Source: CADCTM01 sp049671305 (GTDB lineage: Bacteria; Cyanobacteriota; Cyanobacteriia; Cyanobacteriales; Coleofasciculaceae). Taken from it: 64,000 bases of DNA. Below, one piece after another: positions 15,996 to 24,205 of the stretch. Location: NCBI GenBank assembly GCA_049671305.1, contig JBATUR010000054.1:62001-126000 (forward strand), written 5' to 3'. The position numbers and the translations under genes are program-made. Positions within the stretch are counted from its first letter, which is position 1. Each line of letters begins with the position of its first letter. The notes beneath the pieces were generated by a model. That model was not told where the DNA came from. It saw only the letters and a list, made by a program, of their open reading frames with translations, and made no database searches.

Positions 15996-17102
15996 ATGAA
16001 CGGCAGTATTCGATTTGGTAATTTATTTGGAATTCCATTTTATATCAACCCATCTTGGTTTTTAGTCTTAGGTTTAGGGACTATCCAACTAGCAACTATA
16101 TTTTCAGGACTGGGCGGTATATTACCCTTAATTTTAGGACTTATATCTACATTATTAATGTTTGCCTCAGTCTTGGCTCATGAATTGGGACATAGTTTTG
16201 TAGCAATTCGGCAAGGCATTAAAGTTAACTCGATTACGCTGTTTCTGTTTGGCGGTTTAGCAAGTTTAGATAAAGAAGCCGAAACTCCAGGAGAAGCGTT
16301 TTGGATCGCCATTGCAGGACCTGCGGTTAGTTTGATGTTGTTTGCCCTATTTACGGCAATTGGCGTCGGCACGGGCGTCACAGGACCCTTAGCAGCGCTT
16401 TTGCAAATCCTTGCCTCAATTAACTTGATACTTGCCCTGTTCAACTTGCTTCCTGGCTTACCTTTAGATGGAGGCAATATCCTCAAATCTTTGGTTTGGA
16501 AAATTACTGGCAAGGCTTACAAAGGCGTGGTTTTTGCTAGTCGCGCCGGTCAAGTTGTCGGTTGGATAGCGATCGCTCTTGGCTTGCTTTCAGTCCTCGG
16601 AATCAGCAATATTGGCAGTATCTGGACCCTATTCATCGGTTGGTTCTTATTACAAAATGCCAAACGATCAGCACAGTCTGCAACAGTTCAAGAAAAGCTA
16701 ACTGCCTTGAAAGCAGAAGATGCTGTAATTCCTGATAGTCCCGTTGTTTCGGCTGACTTATCTTTGCGGGAGTTTGCCAACAACTACATCATCGGCAAAA
16801 CGCAATGGCAGAAGTTTTTAGTAATAGATGAAGATGGTCAGTTTTTGGGGACAATTGCCATTGACGATATGAGGAATGTTCCTACCTCCAATTGGCCCAA
16901 TACCCCAGTCAAAGAATTAATGCAGCCAGTGATCTCCAACGCCGTAACCTCTAATCAATCACTATTAGAAGTAATCACCTTGTTGGAACAAGAAAAAATC
17001 ACTCAACTCCCCGTAGTTCGCGAAAACGGTGTACTAGTCGGACTGCTAGAAAAAAGCTCAATTATCCGTCTTCTTGAGCAAAAACAAGCAGAACCAGCCT
17101 AA
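15996..17102 (+). CDS. Site-2 protease family protein with C-terminal CBS domains (M50B)
   Basis: This 368-residue intramembrane zinc metalloprotease has the active-site HELGH in 'VLAHELGHSFVAI' (about residues 61-73) and the third metal ligand region 'LLPGLPLDGGNIL' (about 152-164). Six or so membrane spans fill residues 10-225. Two CBS motifs (about 250-365, 'ITQLPVVRENGVLVGLLE') make a regulatory module that in this group may bind adenine nucleotides. AGAGG lies before ATG 15996. Such proteases cut membrane-anchored regulators; the substrate is unknown. Two hairpins directly follow the gene. Confidence 0.93.
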   Translation: MNGSIRFGNLFGIPFYINPSWFLVLGLGTIQLATIFSGLGGILPLILGLISTLLMFASVLAHELGHSFVAIRQGIKVNSITLFLFGGLASLDKEAETPGEAFWIAIAGPAVSLMLFALFTAIGVGTGVTGPLAALLQILASINLILALFNLLPGLPLDGGNILKSLVWKITGKAYKGVVFASRAGQVVGWIAIALGLLSVLGISNIGSIWTLFIGWFLLQNAKRSAQSATVQEKLTALKAEDAVIPDSPVVSADLSLREFANNYIIGKTQWQKFLVIDEDGQFLGTIAIDDMRNVPTSNWPNTPVKELMQPVISNAVTSNQSLLEVITLLEQEKITQLPVVRENGVLVGLLEKSSIIRLLEQKQAEPA

Positions 17103-17169
17103 TATTTCAACAAGCTAAGTTGAAATAAAATATCCCTCGGACAACTTCAAATGTCCGGGGGAATTTTTT
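17103..17169 (+). terminator. Two tandem hairpins ending the S2P gene
   Basis: The first hairpin is TATTTCAAC (17103-17111) with GTTGAAATA (17119-17127), 9 bp and a 7-base loop. The second is CCCTCGGACA (17134-17143) with TGTCCGGGGG (about 17152-17161), 10 bp including one G-U pair, followed by TTTTTT. The second is a textbook factor-independent terminator for the upstream protease gene. Confidence 0.85.
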
Positions 17170-17277
17170 GTATAGGTTTGCTCATTGGCTGCAACTAATC
17201 CTAAAAATAAAACCTATACTCGTGGTCAGTATTACTTACAAAACAGTGAGTTAGTAACAAGCTGCAGTTGAAATATT

Positions 17278-17886
17278 TTAAAGCAACCAACTGTTTTTAG
17301 CAAAGTCAGCAGGTTTGTCACTTTCTTTTTGAACTGGTCTATCTGGTGGATGATAAATTATTTCATGTCCTGGACCTTTTTGGATTTGGCTTTCTCCCTT
17401 TTGGATAGTATTAACTTCTTTAGTTAGATCCTCATTAGCCTGGGCAAGTTGGAGAGCGGCTTTTTTAGCTTGAGCCAATTCTTTTTTAAGTTCATCTGTT
17501 TTTTCTAGCTCTTTCTCTAGCTTATGTACAGATTTTTTGTAATGTTGTAAATCAGCTTGCAAATCGCTAATTTGTTGTTGAAGAGCACCTTCTTTACGAT
17601 AAGCTTCTTCCAAATCATCTTTCAGTTCAGTAAAAGGACTTTCTTGATGTTTTGAGGCTTCTTCTAAGGCAGCTTTTAGCTCGGTTATCGTTGCTTCCAA
17701 ATCAGCTTTGGTAGGAATGGATTGTTTAGTACTTGGTTTGTCAGGCATATTCATTGATAGTGTTTCTAGGGGTTTGAGATCTGGTTTGCTAGTTTGATCA
17801 TCGCTGGTTTCTTTGACTGGTTCTTCAGGGCTGGGAGATTTTTCTACCTCTTCCTTTAACAAGTCAGTTAAACTTTTTTTAGGCAT
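17278..17886 (-). CDS. Coiled-coil partner of ParA; McdB-like carboxysome-positioning protein
   Basis: This 202-residue, highly charged protein overlaps the upstream ParA gene by eight bases. The N-terminus 'MPKKSLTDLLKEEVEKS' is basic/amphipathic. Residues about 15-60 are Pro/Ser/Lys-rich and disordered, and about 63-155 form a long coiled coil rich in Glu, Lys and Gln. The end is 'FAKNSWLL'. McdB proteins of cyanobacteria are described as charged, partly disordered, encoded next to McdA, and carrying a conserved Trp within the last four residues; here Trp is third from the end. On this basis it is called McdB-like (type 2). No sequence-level match could be tested. Confidence 0.6.
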   Translation of the reverse strand: MPKKSLTDLLKEEVEKSPSPEEPVKETSDDQTSKPDLKPLETLSMNMPDKPSTKQSIPTKADLEATITELKAALEEASKHQESPFTELKDDLEEAYRKEGALQQQISDLQADLQHYKKSVHKLEKELEKTDELKKELAQAKKAALQLAQANEDLTKEVNTIQKGESQIQKGPGHEIIYHPPDRPVQKESDKPADFAKNSWLL

Positions 17887-18520
17887 TATTTAAGTTCCAA
17901 TCATCTTGTAATTCATCTGCCACGCTGCAGTAGTCGGCTTGAGCTAAGGAAGCATTTTCCCCTCGCCATTGGCTAATAGATAATCCCTGCAGGGCGGCTT
18001 GTTCATGAGCTTTATAAGTCCGGATAAAATTATTAAAAGCCGGAATTCCTAATTCTTTAAGTGTATTTTGAGCCTCCAAAGCTTCTTTAAGACGACGGGA
18101 GTCTACCCGCGTTAGTAGTACTCGATAAGCTGTGCCGACCGGTTCAATTACCTTTCTGACAGTTTCAATTAGTACAACCAAATCCATCGGTGCTGGCGGT
18201 GTCGGTAAAACCAGATAATCAGCGCAGGCAACTACTGCTGCTAATGCCTCAGATCGTAGCGCTGGCGGTGTATCTACTACTGCTAAATCATAGCCTTCAA
18301 TTGTTCGTAAACGACTCAAAAGAGCTGGGTCTATTTCTTGAGCCAAATCAAACTTCATACTTTTTTCTCCACGCTCAATCCACCAAGTAGCAGAACCTTG
18401 AGGATCGGCATCAACAAGCAAAACACGTCTTTTGGGTGCCAGCATTGCTGCTAGGTTTACTGACGTAGTTGTTTTACCAACACCTCCTTTACCGTTGATA
18501 ATAGCGATGATCTTTGGCAC
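17879..18520 (-). CDS. ParA-family ATPase, McdA-like
   Basis: This 213-residue ParA/MinD-type ATPase has the deviant Walker A 'NGKGGVGKTTTSVNLA' at residues about 9-24 with the signature lysine, a Walker A' region 'LLVDADPQGSATWW' and Walker B 'YDLAVVDTPPALRS'. These proteins bind DNA non-specifically as ATP dimers and form gradients that move cargo. Size and gene order (ATPase, then overlapping small coiled-coil protein ending in Trp) fit type 2 McdA, which spaces carboxysomes along the nucleoid. There is no ParB or parS nearby, which argues against chromosome partition. A plasmid-derived orphan ParA is the alternative. Confidence 0.75.
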   Translation of the reverse strand: MPKIIAIINGKGGVGKTTTSVNLAAMLAPKRRVLLVDADPQGSATWWIERGEKSMKFDLAQEIDPALLSRLRTIEGYDLAVVDTPPALRSEALAAVVACADYLVLPTPPAPMDLVVLIETVRKVIEPVGTAYRVLLTRVDSRRLKEALEAQNTLKELGIPAFNNFIRTYKAHEQAALQGLSISQWRGENASLAQADYCSVADELQDDWNLNNA

Positions 18521-18774
18521 TGCAAATCCCTCGAATTAGGGAATTAAATTTGTACATTGTCTTTGCAAAAAATCGCTGCGTTGACTAATTAATAATGCGA
18601 ACCGGCTAGAGTTTAGCATTACCAAACTTTAAGTTTTAACAAGGCTGCTTAGTAATTGAGCTAAGTTAGCTAAAATTTGTTTCCTTTTGAGATTGCCAGC
18701 CTTTGCAAGCAGATTATTGATAGTTATCAATCAGACGTAAGATAATTTTACTATTGAGTGCCACCTTTGCTCTG

Positions 18775-19113
18775 TTATTTATTTTCTTGAGCTAGATGTT
18801 TAGTACTCCAGTCGTGCATTGAATCAAGAATAGGCTTGAGACTTTCTCCCAAGGTTGTCAGAGAATATTCAACTTTTGGCGGAACTTGCAAGTAAACCTC
18901 ACGATGGATAATGCCATCTTCCTCTAATTCGCGCAGTTGTTGTGTCAGCATCTTTTGCGTAATGCCGCTCAAGGCTCGGTGCAGTTGACCAAAACGCCTA
19001 ACCCCTGGAAACAACTCCCGCAAAATTAAGACTTTCCAGCGCCCTCCTATCACCTTTAGAGTTCTTTCTACCGGACAATTTGCCCGTTGGATATCTACTA
19101 CTTTTGCTTCCAT
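18775..19113 (-). CDS. HxlR-family winged-helix transcriptional regulator
   Basis: This 112-residue DNA-binding protein has a cysteine at residue 13 just before 'VERTLKVIGGRWKVLILREL' and the helix-turn-helix 'RRFGQLHRALSGITQKMLTQQLRELEEDGII'. The wing is 'REVYLQVPPKVEYSLT'. All of these are HxlR hallmarks; members sense aldehydes, quinones or oxidants, often through the N-terminal cysteine. The gene diverges from a pirin gene, the common arrangement for an HxlR factor that controls the neighbour and itself. A palindrome lies 17 bases upstream of its start. Confidence 0.9.
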   Translation of the reverse strand: MEAKVVDIQRANCPVERTLKVIGGRWKVLILRELFPGVRRFGQLHRALSGITQKMLTQQLRELEEDGIIHREVYLQVPPKVEYSLTTLGESLKPILDSMHDWSTKHLAQENK

Positions 19114-19129
19114 AGTATCTTTTTGGGTA

Positions 19130-19152
19130 GTATCTTACTTTAAAGTGCATAC
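19130..19152. promoter_or_regulatory. Candidate HxlR operator
   Basis: The perfect 10-bp palindrome ACTTTAAAGT (19137-19146) is bracketed by GTAT (19130-19133) and ATAC (19149-19152), giving a near-symmetric 23-base site. It lies between the divergent HxlR and pirin genes. A second copy of TAGTATCTT adjoins it at about 19113-19121. HxlR/HypR family dimers bind such GTAT...ATAC palindromes. Confidence 0.6.
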
Positions 19153-19266
19153 TTTTCATAATAACCCTAAAGGCGCTAAAGTTTAAATATGCCAAAAACC
19201 TAGCTGAGAATTAGCGGAACATTCCTCAAAAAACTTGCCTGAATACTTTGCAATTAGGAAGAGATT

Positions 19267-19962
19267 ATGATCACAATTAGAAAGGCTGAAGATCGAGGTC
19301 ATGCCAATCATGGTTGGCTCAATACTTATCACACATTTTCCTTTGCCAACTATCACAACCCCAAACAAATGGGCTTTTGCTCACTGCGAGTTATTAACGA
19401 AGATAGTGTTAGTCCTGGTGCTGGTTTTGGTACTCATGGACATCGGGATATGGAAATTATTACCTATGTCTTAAAAGGAGCTTTAGAACATAAAGATAGT
19501 TTGGGTACTGGCTCAATTATTAAACCCGGTGAAGTGCAACGGATGAGTGCTGGCGTAGGTATTAGGCATAGTGAATTTAATCATTCACAAACTGAGCCTG
19601 TTCACCTGCTGCAAATTTGGATTTTGCCAGAAAAAAACGGACTGCCAGCTAGTTATGAACAGCGTGCATTTGAACACGCCAAAAATCTTGGAAAACTACA
19701 CTTATTGGCAGCAAAAGATGGTAGAGAAGGTTCTGTAACTGTTCATCAAGATGTTGATTTATATGCGATAGTTATGGAACCAAATCAACAGGTAACTCAT
19801 ACTCTACAACCTCAACGCCATGCTTGGGTTCAGGTGGCGCGTGGTGAAATTTTGTTAAATGGTTTACCTCTTACTCAAGGTGACGGTGCGGCAATAAGTG
19901 AAGAAAACATTGTGGTTAAAGCAACAAAAAATTCAGAAGTTTTGCTGTTTGATTTGGCATAA
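19267..19962 (+). CDS. Pirin family protein (YhaK/YhhW-type cupin)
   Basis: This 231-residue bicupin starts 'MITIRKAEDRGHANHGWLN'. The metal-binding residues are visible in 'GTHGHRDMEIITYVLKG' (two His), 'GIRHSEFNHS' and Glu in 'HRDMEIIT'. Bacterial pirins such as YhhW have quercetin 2,3-dioxygenase activity in vitro, and others modulate enzymes or respond to redox stress. The gene is single and divergent from an HxlR regulator with a shared palindrome, so induction by electrophiles or oxidants is likely. A clear terminator hairpin follows 80 bases after the stop. Confidence 0.92.
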   Translation: MITIRKAEDRGHANHGWLNTYHTFSFANYHNPKQMGFCSLRVINEDSVSPGAGFGTHGHRDMEIITYVLKGALEHKDSLGTGSIIKPGEVQRMSAGVGIRHSEFNHSQTEPVHLLQIWILPEKNGLPASYEQRAFEHAKNLGKLHLLAAKDGREGSVTVHQDVDLYAIVMEPNQQVTHTLQPQRHAWVQVARGEILLNGLPLTQGDGAAISEENIVVKATKNSEVLLFDLA

Positions 19963-20042
19963 AGAGTTAATTAAAATTAAAATCTTTTTACGGGTTTTAA
20001 TGTCAACTTTAGTGGCGAAATTTGAAATTATGACTAAAAAGG

Positions 20043-20069
20043 GGGCGTATAGTTAATTATACGCCCTTA
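20043..20069 (+). terminator. Terminator of the pirin gene
   Basis: GGGCGTATA (20043-20051) pairs perfectly with TATACGCCC (20058-20066), 9 bp with a six-base loop, followed by TTAT. G+C at the base of the stem and the position after the pirin stop fit a terminator. The remainder of the 19963-20295 gap shows nothing else. Confidence 0.72.
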
Positions 20070-20295
20070 TGTTTAGAAATGTTATCTTTATTGCACAAAT
20101 TTGATAGCAAGGATAACCCAAAAGGACTATCTTTCTACCCTGGTATTCTCCCAACATTCATTTAAGAAATGCCCATAAACTCTTGACTTTGGTTAGTCAA
20201 AAATATTAGCAAGCAAGCCTCAAAGAAAGTAAGTTGAACAACCTTGTTTATCGGCTCAAATAGCTACAAATTCTGGACTTTGCAATTGCAAGTTA

Positions 20296-20535
20296 TTATG
20301 AGTCAATTCCATTGCCACGAATAATTGATTTTCTTGTCCAAGTAAGCAAAACTTCTAAGCAATCAATCGCTTCTGATCGCTCGTGATTATTGGGGCAATA
20401 TAATAAAATAGCATCTAATAATTGCTCACCTGTATTTTCAATAGCTCGAATATTTCTCAAATCGTCTACAGTTGGAGACTGCCAATTAATAATGCGTTCA
20501 CGCATTGCTTTTGCTTCAGAAGATAGTTGATTCAT
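20296..20535 (-). CDS. Small helical protein resembling Acb2/Tad1 cyclic-nucleotide sponge (DUF7681-like)
   Basis: This 79-residue helical protein has a second half that reads 'IRAIENTGEQLLDAILLYCP', then 'ERSEAIDCLEVLLTWTRKS' and 'IIRGNG'. The pattern is IR-x-(6)-E-x-L-...-I-x(3)-CP-x(3)-E-x(2)-AI-x(2)-LE-x(4)-W-x(3)-I-x-R. It is the helical-hairpin pattern I associate with the Acb2/Tad1 family (small proteins with 'CP(D)SRE..LA.T.LE.A..WAN.AI.RN'). Characterised members are phage hexamers that sequester CBASS or Thoeris signal nucleotides. No CBASS genes or clear phage genes adjoin it. It could instead be an uncharacterised cyanobacterial family. The gene seems monocistronic; upstream 'ttggttatc...' region lacks a strong ribosome site. 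The call rests on pattern memory and needs profile testing. Confidence 0.5.
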   Translation of the reverse strand: MNQLSSEAKAMRERIINWQSPTVDDLRNIRAIENTGEQLLDAILLYCPNNHERSEAIDCLEVLLTWTRKSIIRGNGIDS

Positions 20536-21048
20536 TTGGTTATCCTAATCCTGATAAAACTTCAATTCTCTAGACTTAAGTTACGGATTCTCTATCTACA
20601 TCATTGCTGTATGTGGCTTGATTGAATCTTCATTCGTGGGTTATCTTGATAGAACAGTTAAAGTTTAACAAATGTAAGTGTAGATACAAACAATCTGATC
20701 ATGTAGATCTACTCCACAAAAAGGAGTCAAACAATACTATAACCTACATAGAAATAACAATTTTACTAAATCAACTTTATTATTTTGCCATGATTGAACA
20801 GCAATTTACATAAATTAAGTATTTATTTTTAGATAAGTAATATTCTAAAACTAGACATAAATAACTTTTTTATAAAATGTATTAGATAATAAAAATCTTG
20901 TTAACAAAGTCAGGTATACTATTTTTCAATTGGATGAAGTGCCGAGAATTGAATGGTAGGTAACGATCGAAACTTTCAAAGCTTCTGGCTTAATTAATAA
21001 GTGTTAGATTAGGTAATCTAACAACTAAAAATATTTTTGAGTGTCTTC
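20536..21048. other. AT-rich intergenic region without recognised features
   Basis: This 513-base, very AT-rich gap lies between a small minus-strand gene and the 3' end of dacB. A 63-codon plus-strand frame (20622-20813) has random-looking composition and no ribosome site, and is not called. No tRNA, repeat or convincing RNA fold was found. Confidence 0.45.
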
Positions 21049-22524
21049 TCAGCAACTACGAATACGTGTAAGTAACAAGACGATTTCATCAATTGCCTGA
21101 CGCTGTATTGTAGAAGATTGATTAGATTGGTTCACCATTAAACTAAAAACTACAGGTTGAAAACCTGGAATATCTAAATATCCAGATAAAGCAGAAACAC
21201 CTGTCAATGTCCCAGTTTTTGCTTGAAGTCTACCCGCAGCTAAAGTGTTAAGAAAACGCCGCCTCAAAGTACCATTCACTCCCGCCGTAGATAGAGAATC
21301 ACGATAAATGGAAGATTCAAGCGTTTTTGCCATGCCTTTTAGGGTTTGGACAATCGCTTGTGGACTCACCAAGTTTTGACGCGATAAACCTGAACCATCT
21401 ATCAAATTATAGCTTTCAGGATTGACCCCTAAAGTTGTCAATGTTTCTGCTATTTTCCTAACACCAAGCTCAGTCGAATCACCACGATTACTAACACCTA
21501 AGCTGCGTAATAAAACCTCAGCATAAAGATTATTACTATCCTGATTTGTTTCTTTTAATAATATAGCTAATGGTGGCGATTTAATAGTAGCAACCTCCTT
21601 TCCTTCTGCTGTGTCTTGACTAGAAACAACAGATACTTGTGCCACACTAATTCCCTCTGCTGCCAATGCTTCACGAAAATTTTCTAAAAAATATTGGGCA
21701 GGATTAATGATTGGCAAACCAATAATTTCAGCATCGGCATTAACAGCAAGTGTACCTTGAATTTGCAACAAAGGCTGACCTAATACCGCCGTAACCGTTA
21801 GAGAATCTTTTGTTCCTACTGCAGCCGTGACTGAAGTATTTTCAATTTGCCACTGACGAGACGCTATCTTATCTGTCCAACTTACCCGCAATGGTTGCCC
21901 TACCTGTTGCGGTGACAAAGTTAATTCCACAGCATTTTGATTTAAAATTAAACTATTAACTGCTGTTCCGTAGTCTGATTGAACATCCTGCCAATCCCAA
22001 GTTAAGTTAATATTATCCCCTCGAAAGTAGCCATCCTCAACAATCAATTGTCGGACATTTGTAATGCCCTGACGTTTCAATTGTTGTGCCAAATCTTTTA
22101 ATTGGGCATCCTGCAAACTAGGATCACCTCGCCCTACCAAACGTAACACGCCCTCACTGATTTGATAAACTGATGTCCGAATCTGAAAGCTTGCTCCTAA
22201 TTGACTTAACGCCGCTGCCGTTGTTAGTAATTTGACATTTGAGGCAGGAATAAAAAAGCGTTCCGCATCATAATTGTAAAGAGTATTATTTGTAGATGTA
22301 GGCAATAAAGATTCAATCAAAATACCCCAACGGGCGCGACGAAACTGGGGACGATTAATTACTTCATCAATCGCTGTTTTCAGTTGATTTCTACAAATTG
22401 ATTTAGAAGGTATTGCTGTTTGAGCAACTGAATTTTGCCCTAAATTTAAGTTATCCGTTGCTAATCCCGCTGGGACTTGTATATTAAAAAAAAGTAGCAA
22501 AAATCCAGTCCAATAAAACTTCAT
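21049..22524 (-). CDS. dacB: D-alanyl-D-alanine carboxypeptidase/endopeptidase (PBP4, S13 family)
   Basis: This 491-residue exported penicillin-binding protein trims or cleaves peptidoglycan cross-links. The signal peptide is at residues 1-22 ('FLLLFFNIQVPAGLA'). The three S13 active-site motifs are present: SxxK as SNVK (Ser95, Lys98), SxN as SNN in 'DSNNLYAEVLLRSLG', and KTG in 'LQAKTGTLTGVSALSG'. A long insertion between the first two motifs (about 140-330) corresponds to the extra domains of PBP4. The length matches cyanobacterial DacB proteins. It is single, with divergent queE about 370 bases away. Confidence 0.95.
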   Translation of the reverse strand: MKFYWTGFLLLFFNIQVPAGLATDNLNLGQNSVAQTAIPSKSICRNQLKTAIDEVINRPQFRRARWGILIESLLPTSTNNTLYNYDAERFFIPASNVKLLTTAAALSQLGASFQIRTSVYQISEGVLRLVGRGDPSLQDAQLKDLAQQLKRQGITNVRQLIVEDGYFRGDNINLTWDWQDVQSDYGTAVNSLILNQNAVELTLSPQQVGQPLRVSWTDKIASRQWQIENTSVTAAVGTKDSLTVTAVLGQPLLQIQGTLAVNADAEIIGLPIINPAQYFLENFREALAAEGISVAQVSVVSSQDTAEGKEVATIKSPPLAILLKETNQDSNNLYAEVLLRSLGVSNRGDSTELGVRKIAETLTTLGVNPESYNLIDGSGLSRQNLVSPQAIVQTLKGMAKTLESSIYRDSLSTAGVNGTLRRRFLNTLAAGRLQAKTGTLTGVSALSGYLDIPGFQPVVFSLMVNQSNQSSTIQRQAIDEIVLLLTRIRSC

Positions 22525-22896
22525 TAGGTTAATTAATTGTTAAATATGATAATAGCATGATTTATTAACCACTTACCTTGATAAAATTTGATATATATAA
22601 ATATAAAAAAATGTGTTATTGCCGGAAGCTGTCGCCAAAAATTGTGATTATTAGAGTATCTATTGAAGTATTACGGCAATTTTATAACTCACGTCACGTA
22701 CCCGCAAAAACGTCATCATCATAACCTGTTATCAACCAAAATAGATGACATTATTTGTTATAATTGCTACTAATTGTATGTTGTTTTTAACCGTTTAACC
22801 TTTGTTGGCGGCAACACTCTAAACGAAAATTTGCTAAGTGCTAGAAAAATTTTGTCTGCCCTTTTCAATTAAAAGTTATTAGGAGAGATATTAGTA
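22525..22896. other. Intergenic leader region of queE with nested hairpin
   Basis: This gap contains a TATAAT at 22759-22764 (no good -35 at 17 bases). After it, CGTTTA (22792-22797)/TAAACG (22820-22825) encloses TGTTG (22803-22807)/CAACA (22812-22816), a small nested hairpin in the likely queE leader. It does not match the preQ1 riboswitch classes I know. AGGAGAG stands before the queE start. Confidence 0.35.
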
Positions 22897-23538
22897 ATGA
22901 CACAAACTTTAAACAACCAAATAACTGAGCTAGATGCCAATACAGTCTTCCCTGTAGTAGAAACCTTTCACTCACTCCAGGGAGAAGGCGCTTGGACGGG
23001 TGTTAATGCCTTTTTTATTCGGTTAGGAGGTTGTGATGTTGGCTGCCCTTGGTGCGACACCAAAGAGTCATGGAATAGCGCCCGTCATCCTCAACTTAGT
23101 GTAGCCGAATTGACCCAAGCAGCAAGAGCCGCTAACCCTACCATCGTCGTAATTACAGGCGGTGAACCGACAATGCATGATTTGCAACCTCTAACTAGCA
23201 CTCTGCACTCAGCAGGTTTGCGAGTACACTTAGAAACATCTGGCGCACATCCGCTGAGTGGTGATTTTGACTGGATTACTCTTTCTCCTAAACAATTTAA
23301 AGCACCAATTCCTAGCATTTATGACCAGATTTCTGAACTAAAAATTGTGGTCAGCAAAAAGCATGATTTTATCTGGGCAGAACAACAAGCAGATCAGGTT
23401 CCTCCTGAAATATTGCGATATTTACAACCAGAATGGAATACACATTTAAATAGTCAGGCTTTGATTTTTGATTATATTTTGCAGCATCCTCAGTGGAGAA
23501 TGAGTCTACAAACTCATAAGTTTTTGCAAGTTAAATAA
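22897..23538 (+). CDS. queE: 7-carboxy-7-deazaguanine synthase (radical SAM)
   Basis: QueE converts 6-carboxytetrahydropterin to 7-carboxy-7-deazaguanine on the way to queuosine (EC 4.3.99.3). The radical-SAM cysteines are in 'GGCDVGCPWCDTK': C46, C50, C53, giving CX3CX2C. The N-terminal 'VETFHSLQGEGAWTGVNAFF' is the family signature; 'VVITGGEPTMH' holds the GGE SAM-binding motif, and the end 'LQTHKFLQVK' closes with the typical THKF. At 213 residues the length is normal. A good AGGAGAG lies before ATG 22897. Other queuosine genes are not nearby. Confidence 0.97.
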   Translation: MTQTLNNQITELDANTVFPVVETFHSLQGEGAWTGVNAFFIRLGGCDVGCPWCDTKESWNSARHPQLSVAELTQAARAANPTIVVITGGEPTMHDLQPLTSTLHSAGLRVHLETSGAHPLSGDFDWITLSPKQFKAPIPSIYDQISELKIVVSKKHDFIWAEQQADQVPPEILRYLQPEWNTHLNSQALIFDYILQHPQWRMSLQTHKFLQVK

Positions 23539-23779
23539 AAGGCTTGGGTAATGGGAAAATTGAACAGCTAGCCTTTGCTTAAGTAATAAAACTAGTTTTG
23601 GCATTTAGTTGTTATAAGCCAGCGATTGAAAGGGAAATTTTGCTAAAAATGGAGATAATACAGGGCGCATTAGCTGTACTTTGAGCAAATTTGTAGATCT
23701 TGAAGGGACTACTGTCAGATATTCTAAGAAAAGACGGTAAATTTTTCGTCGCCCTTAACTTAAAAAACCACAATGACTT

Positions 23780-24154
23780 ATGACAGTAGCCAAGCGTGTA
23801 TATATTTTGTTATTTAACGCCAGAACAGACAATGAAGGTATTCATACGATTAGAGTAGGCGATCGCAACAAGGTGCTAATGTTCGAGTCCGAAGACGATG
23901 CTACTCGTTTTGCCTTGATGCTAGAAGCCCAAGATTTCCCAGAGGCAACCGTCGAAGCAATGGACTCAGAGGAGATTGAAGAGTTTTGTCAAGGCGCTGA
24001 CTACGACTCGGAGTTTATCGAAGCAGGAATGTTGGCAATGCCACCGGAAAGCAACGTTGAGCAAACCGACTGGCAAGTTGAAGGCAAGACGCCACAAACC
24101 GACGAAATTTCAGATTTAGAGCGCATCCGCCGCCAGTTAGAGGGATTATTATAA
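23780..24154 (+). CDS. DUF3110 domain-containing protein
   Basis: This 124-residue acidic soluble protein is of a family restricted to cyanobacteria and plastid-bearing plants. The DUF3110 domain covers residues about 4-75: 'VYILLFNARTDNEGIHTI', then 'VLMFESEDDATRFALMLEAQDF' and 'VEAMDSEEIEEFCQ'. The acidic C-terminal tail ends in 'DLERIRRQLEGLL'. The fold resembles a small ferredoxin-like alpha/beta domain. The biochemical role is unknown. It precedes murQ by 50 bases on the same strand and could share its transcript. Confidence 0.9.
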   Translation: MTVAKRVYILLFNARTDNEGIHTIRVGDRNKVLMFESEDDATRFALMLEAQDFPEATVEAMDSEEIEEFCQGADYDSEFIEAGMLAMPPESNVEQTDWQVEGKTPQTDEISDLERIRRQLEGLL

Positions 24155-24205
24155 AAGCCCAGAATTATTTTGAGGCATCAATCCCAGCCCAAGACAAGGT
24201 GAGCT

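Noticed and set aside
20622..20813. 63-codon plus-strand ORF in an AT-rich gap
   Set aside because: Random AT-rich composition with many Lys/Asn/Ile, and no ribosome site or homology that I can see.
22792..22825. preQ1 riboswitch before queE
   Set aside because: A nested hairpin is present, but the conserved preQ1 class I and II sequence elements I know are not.
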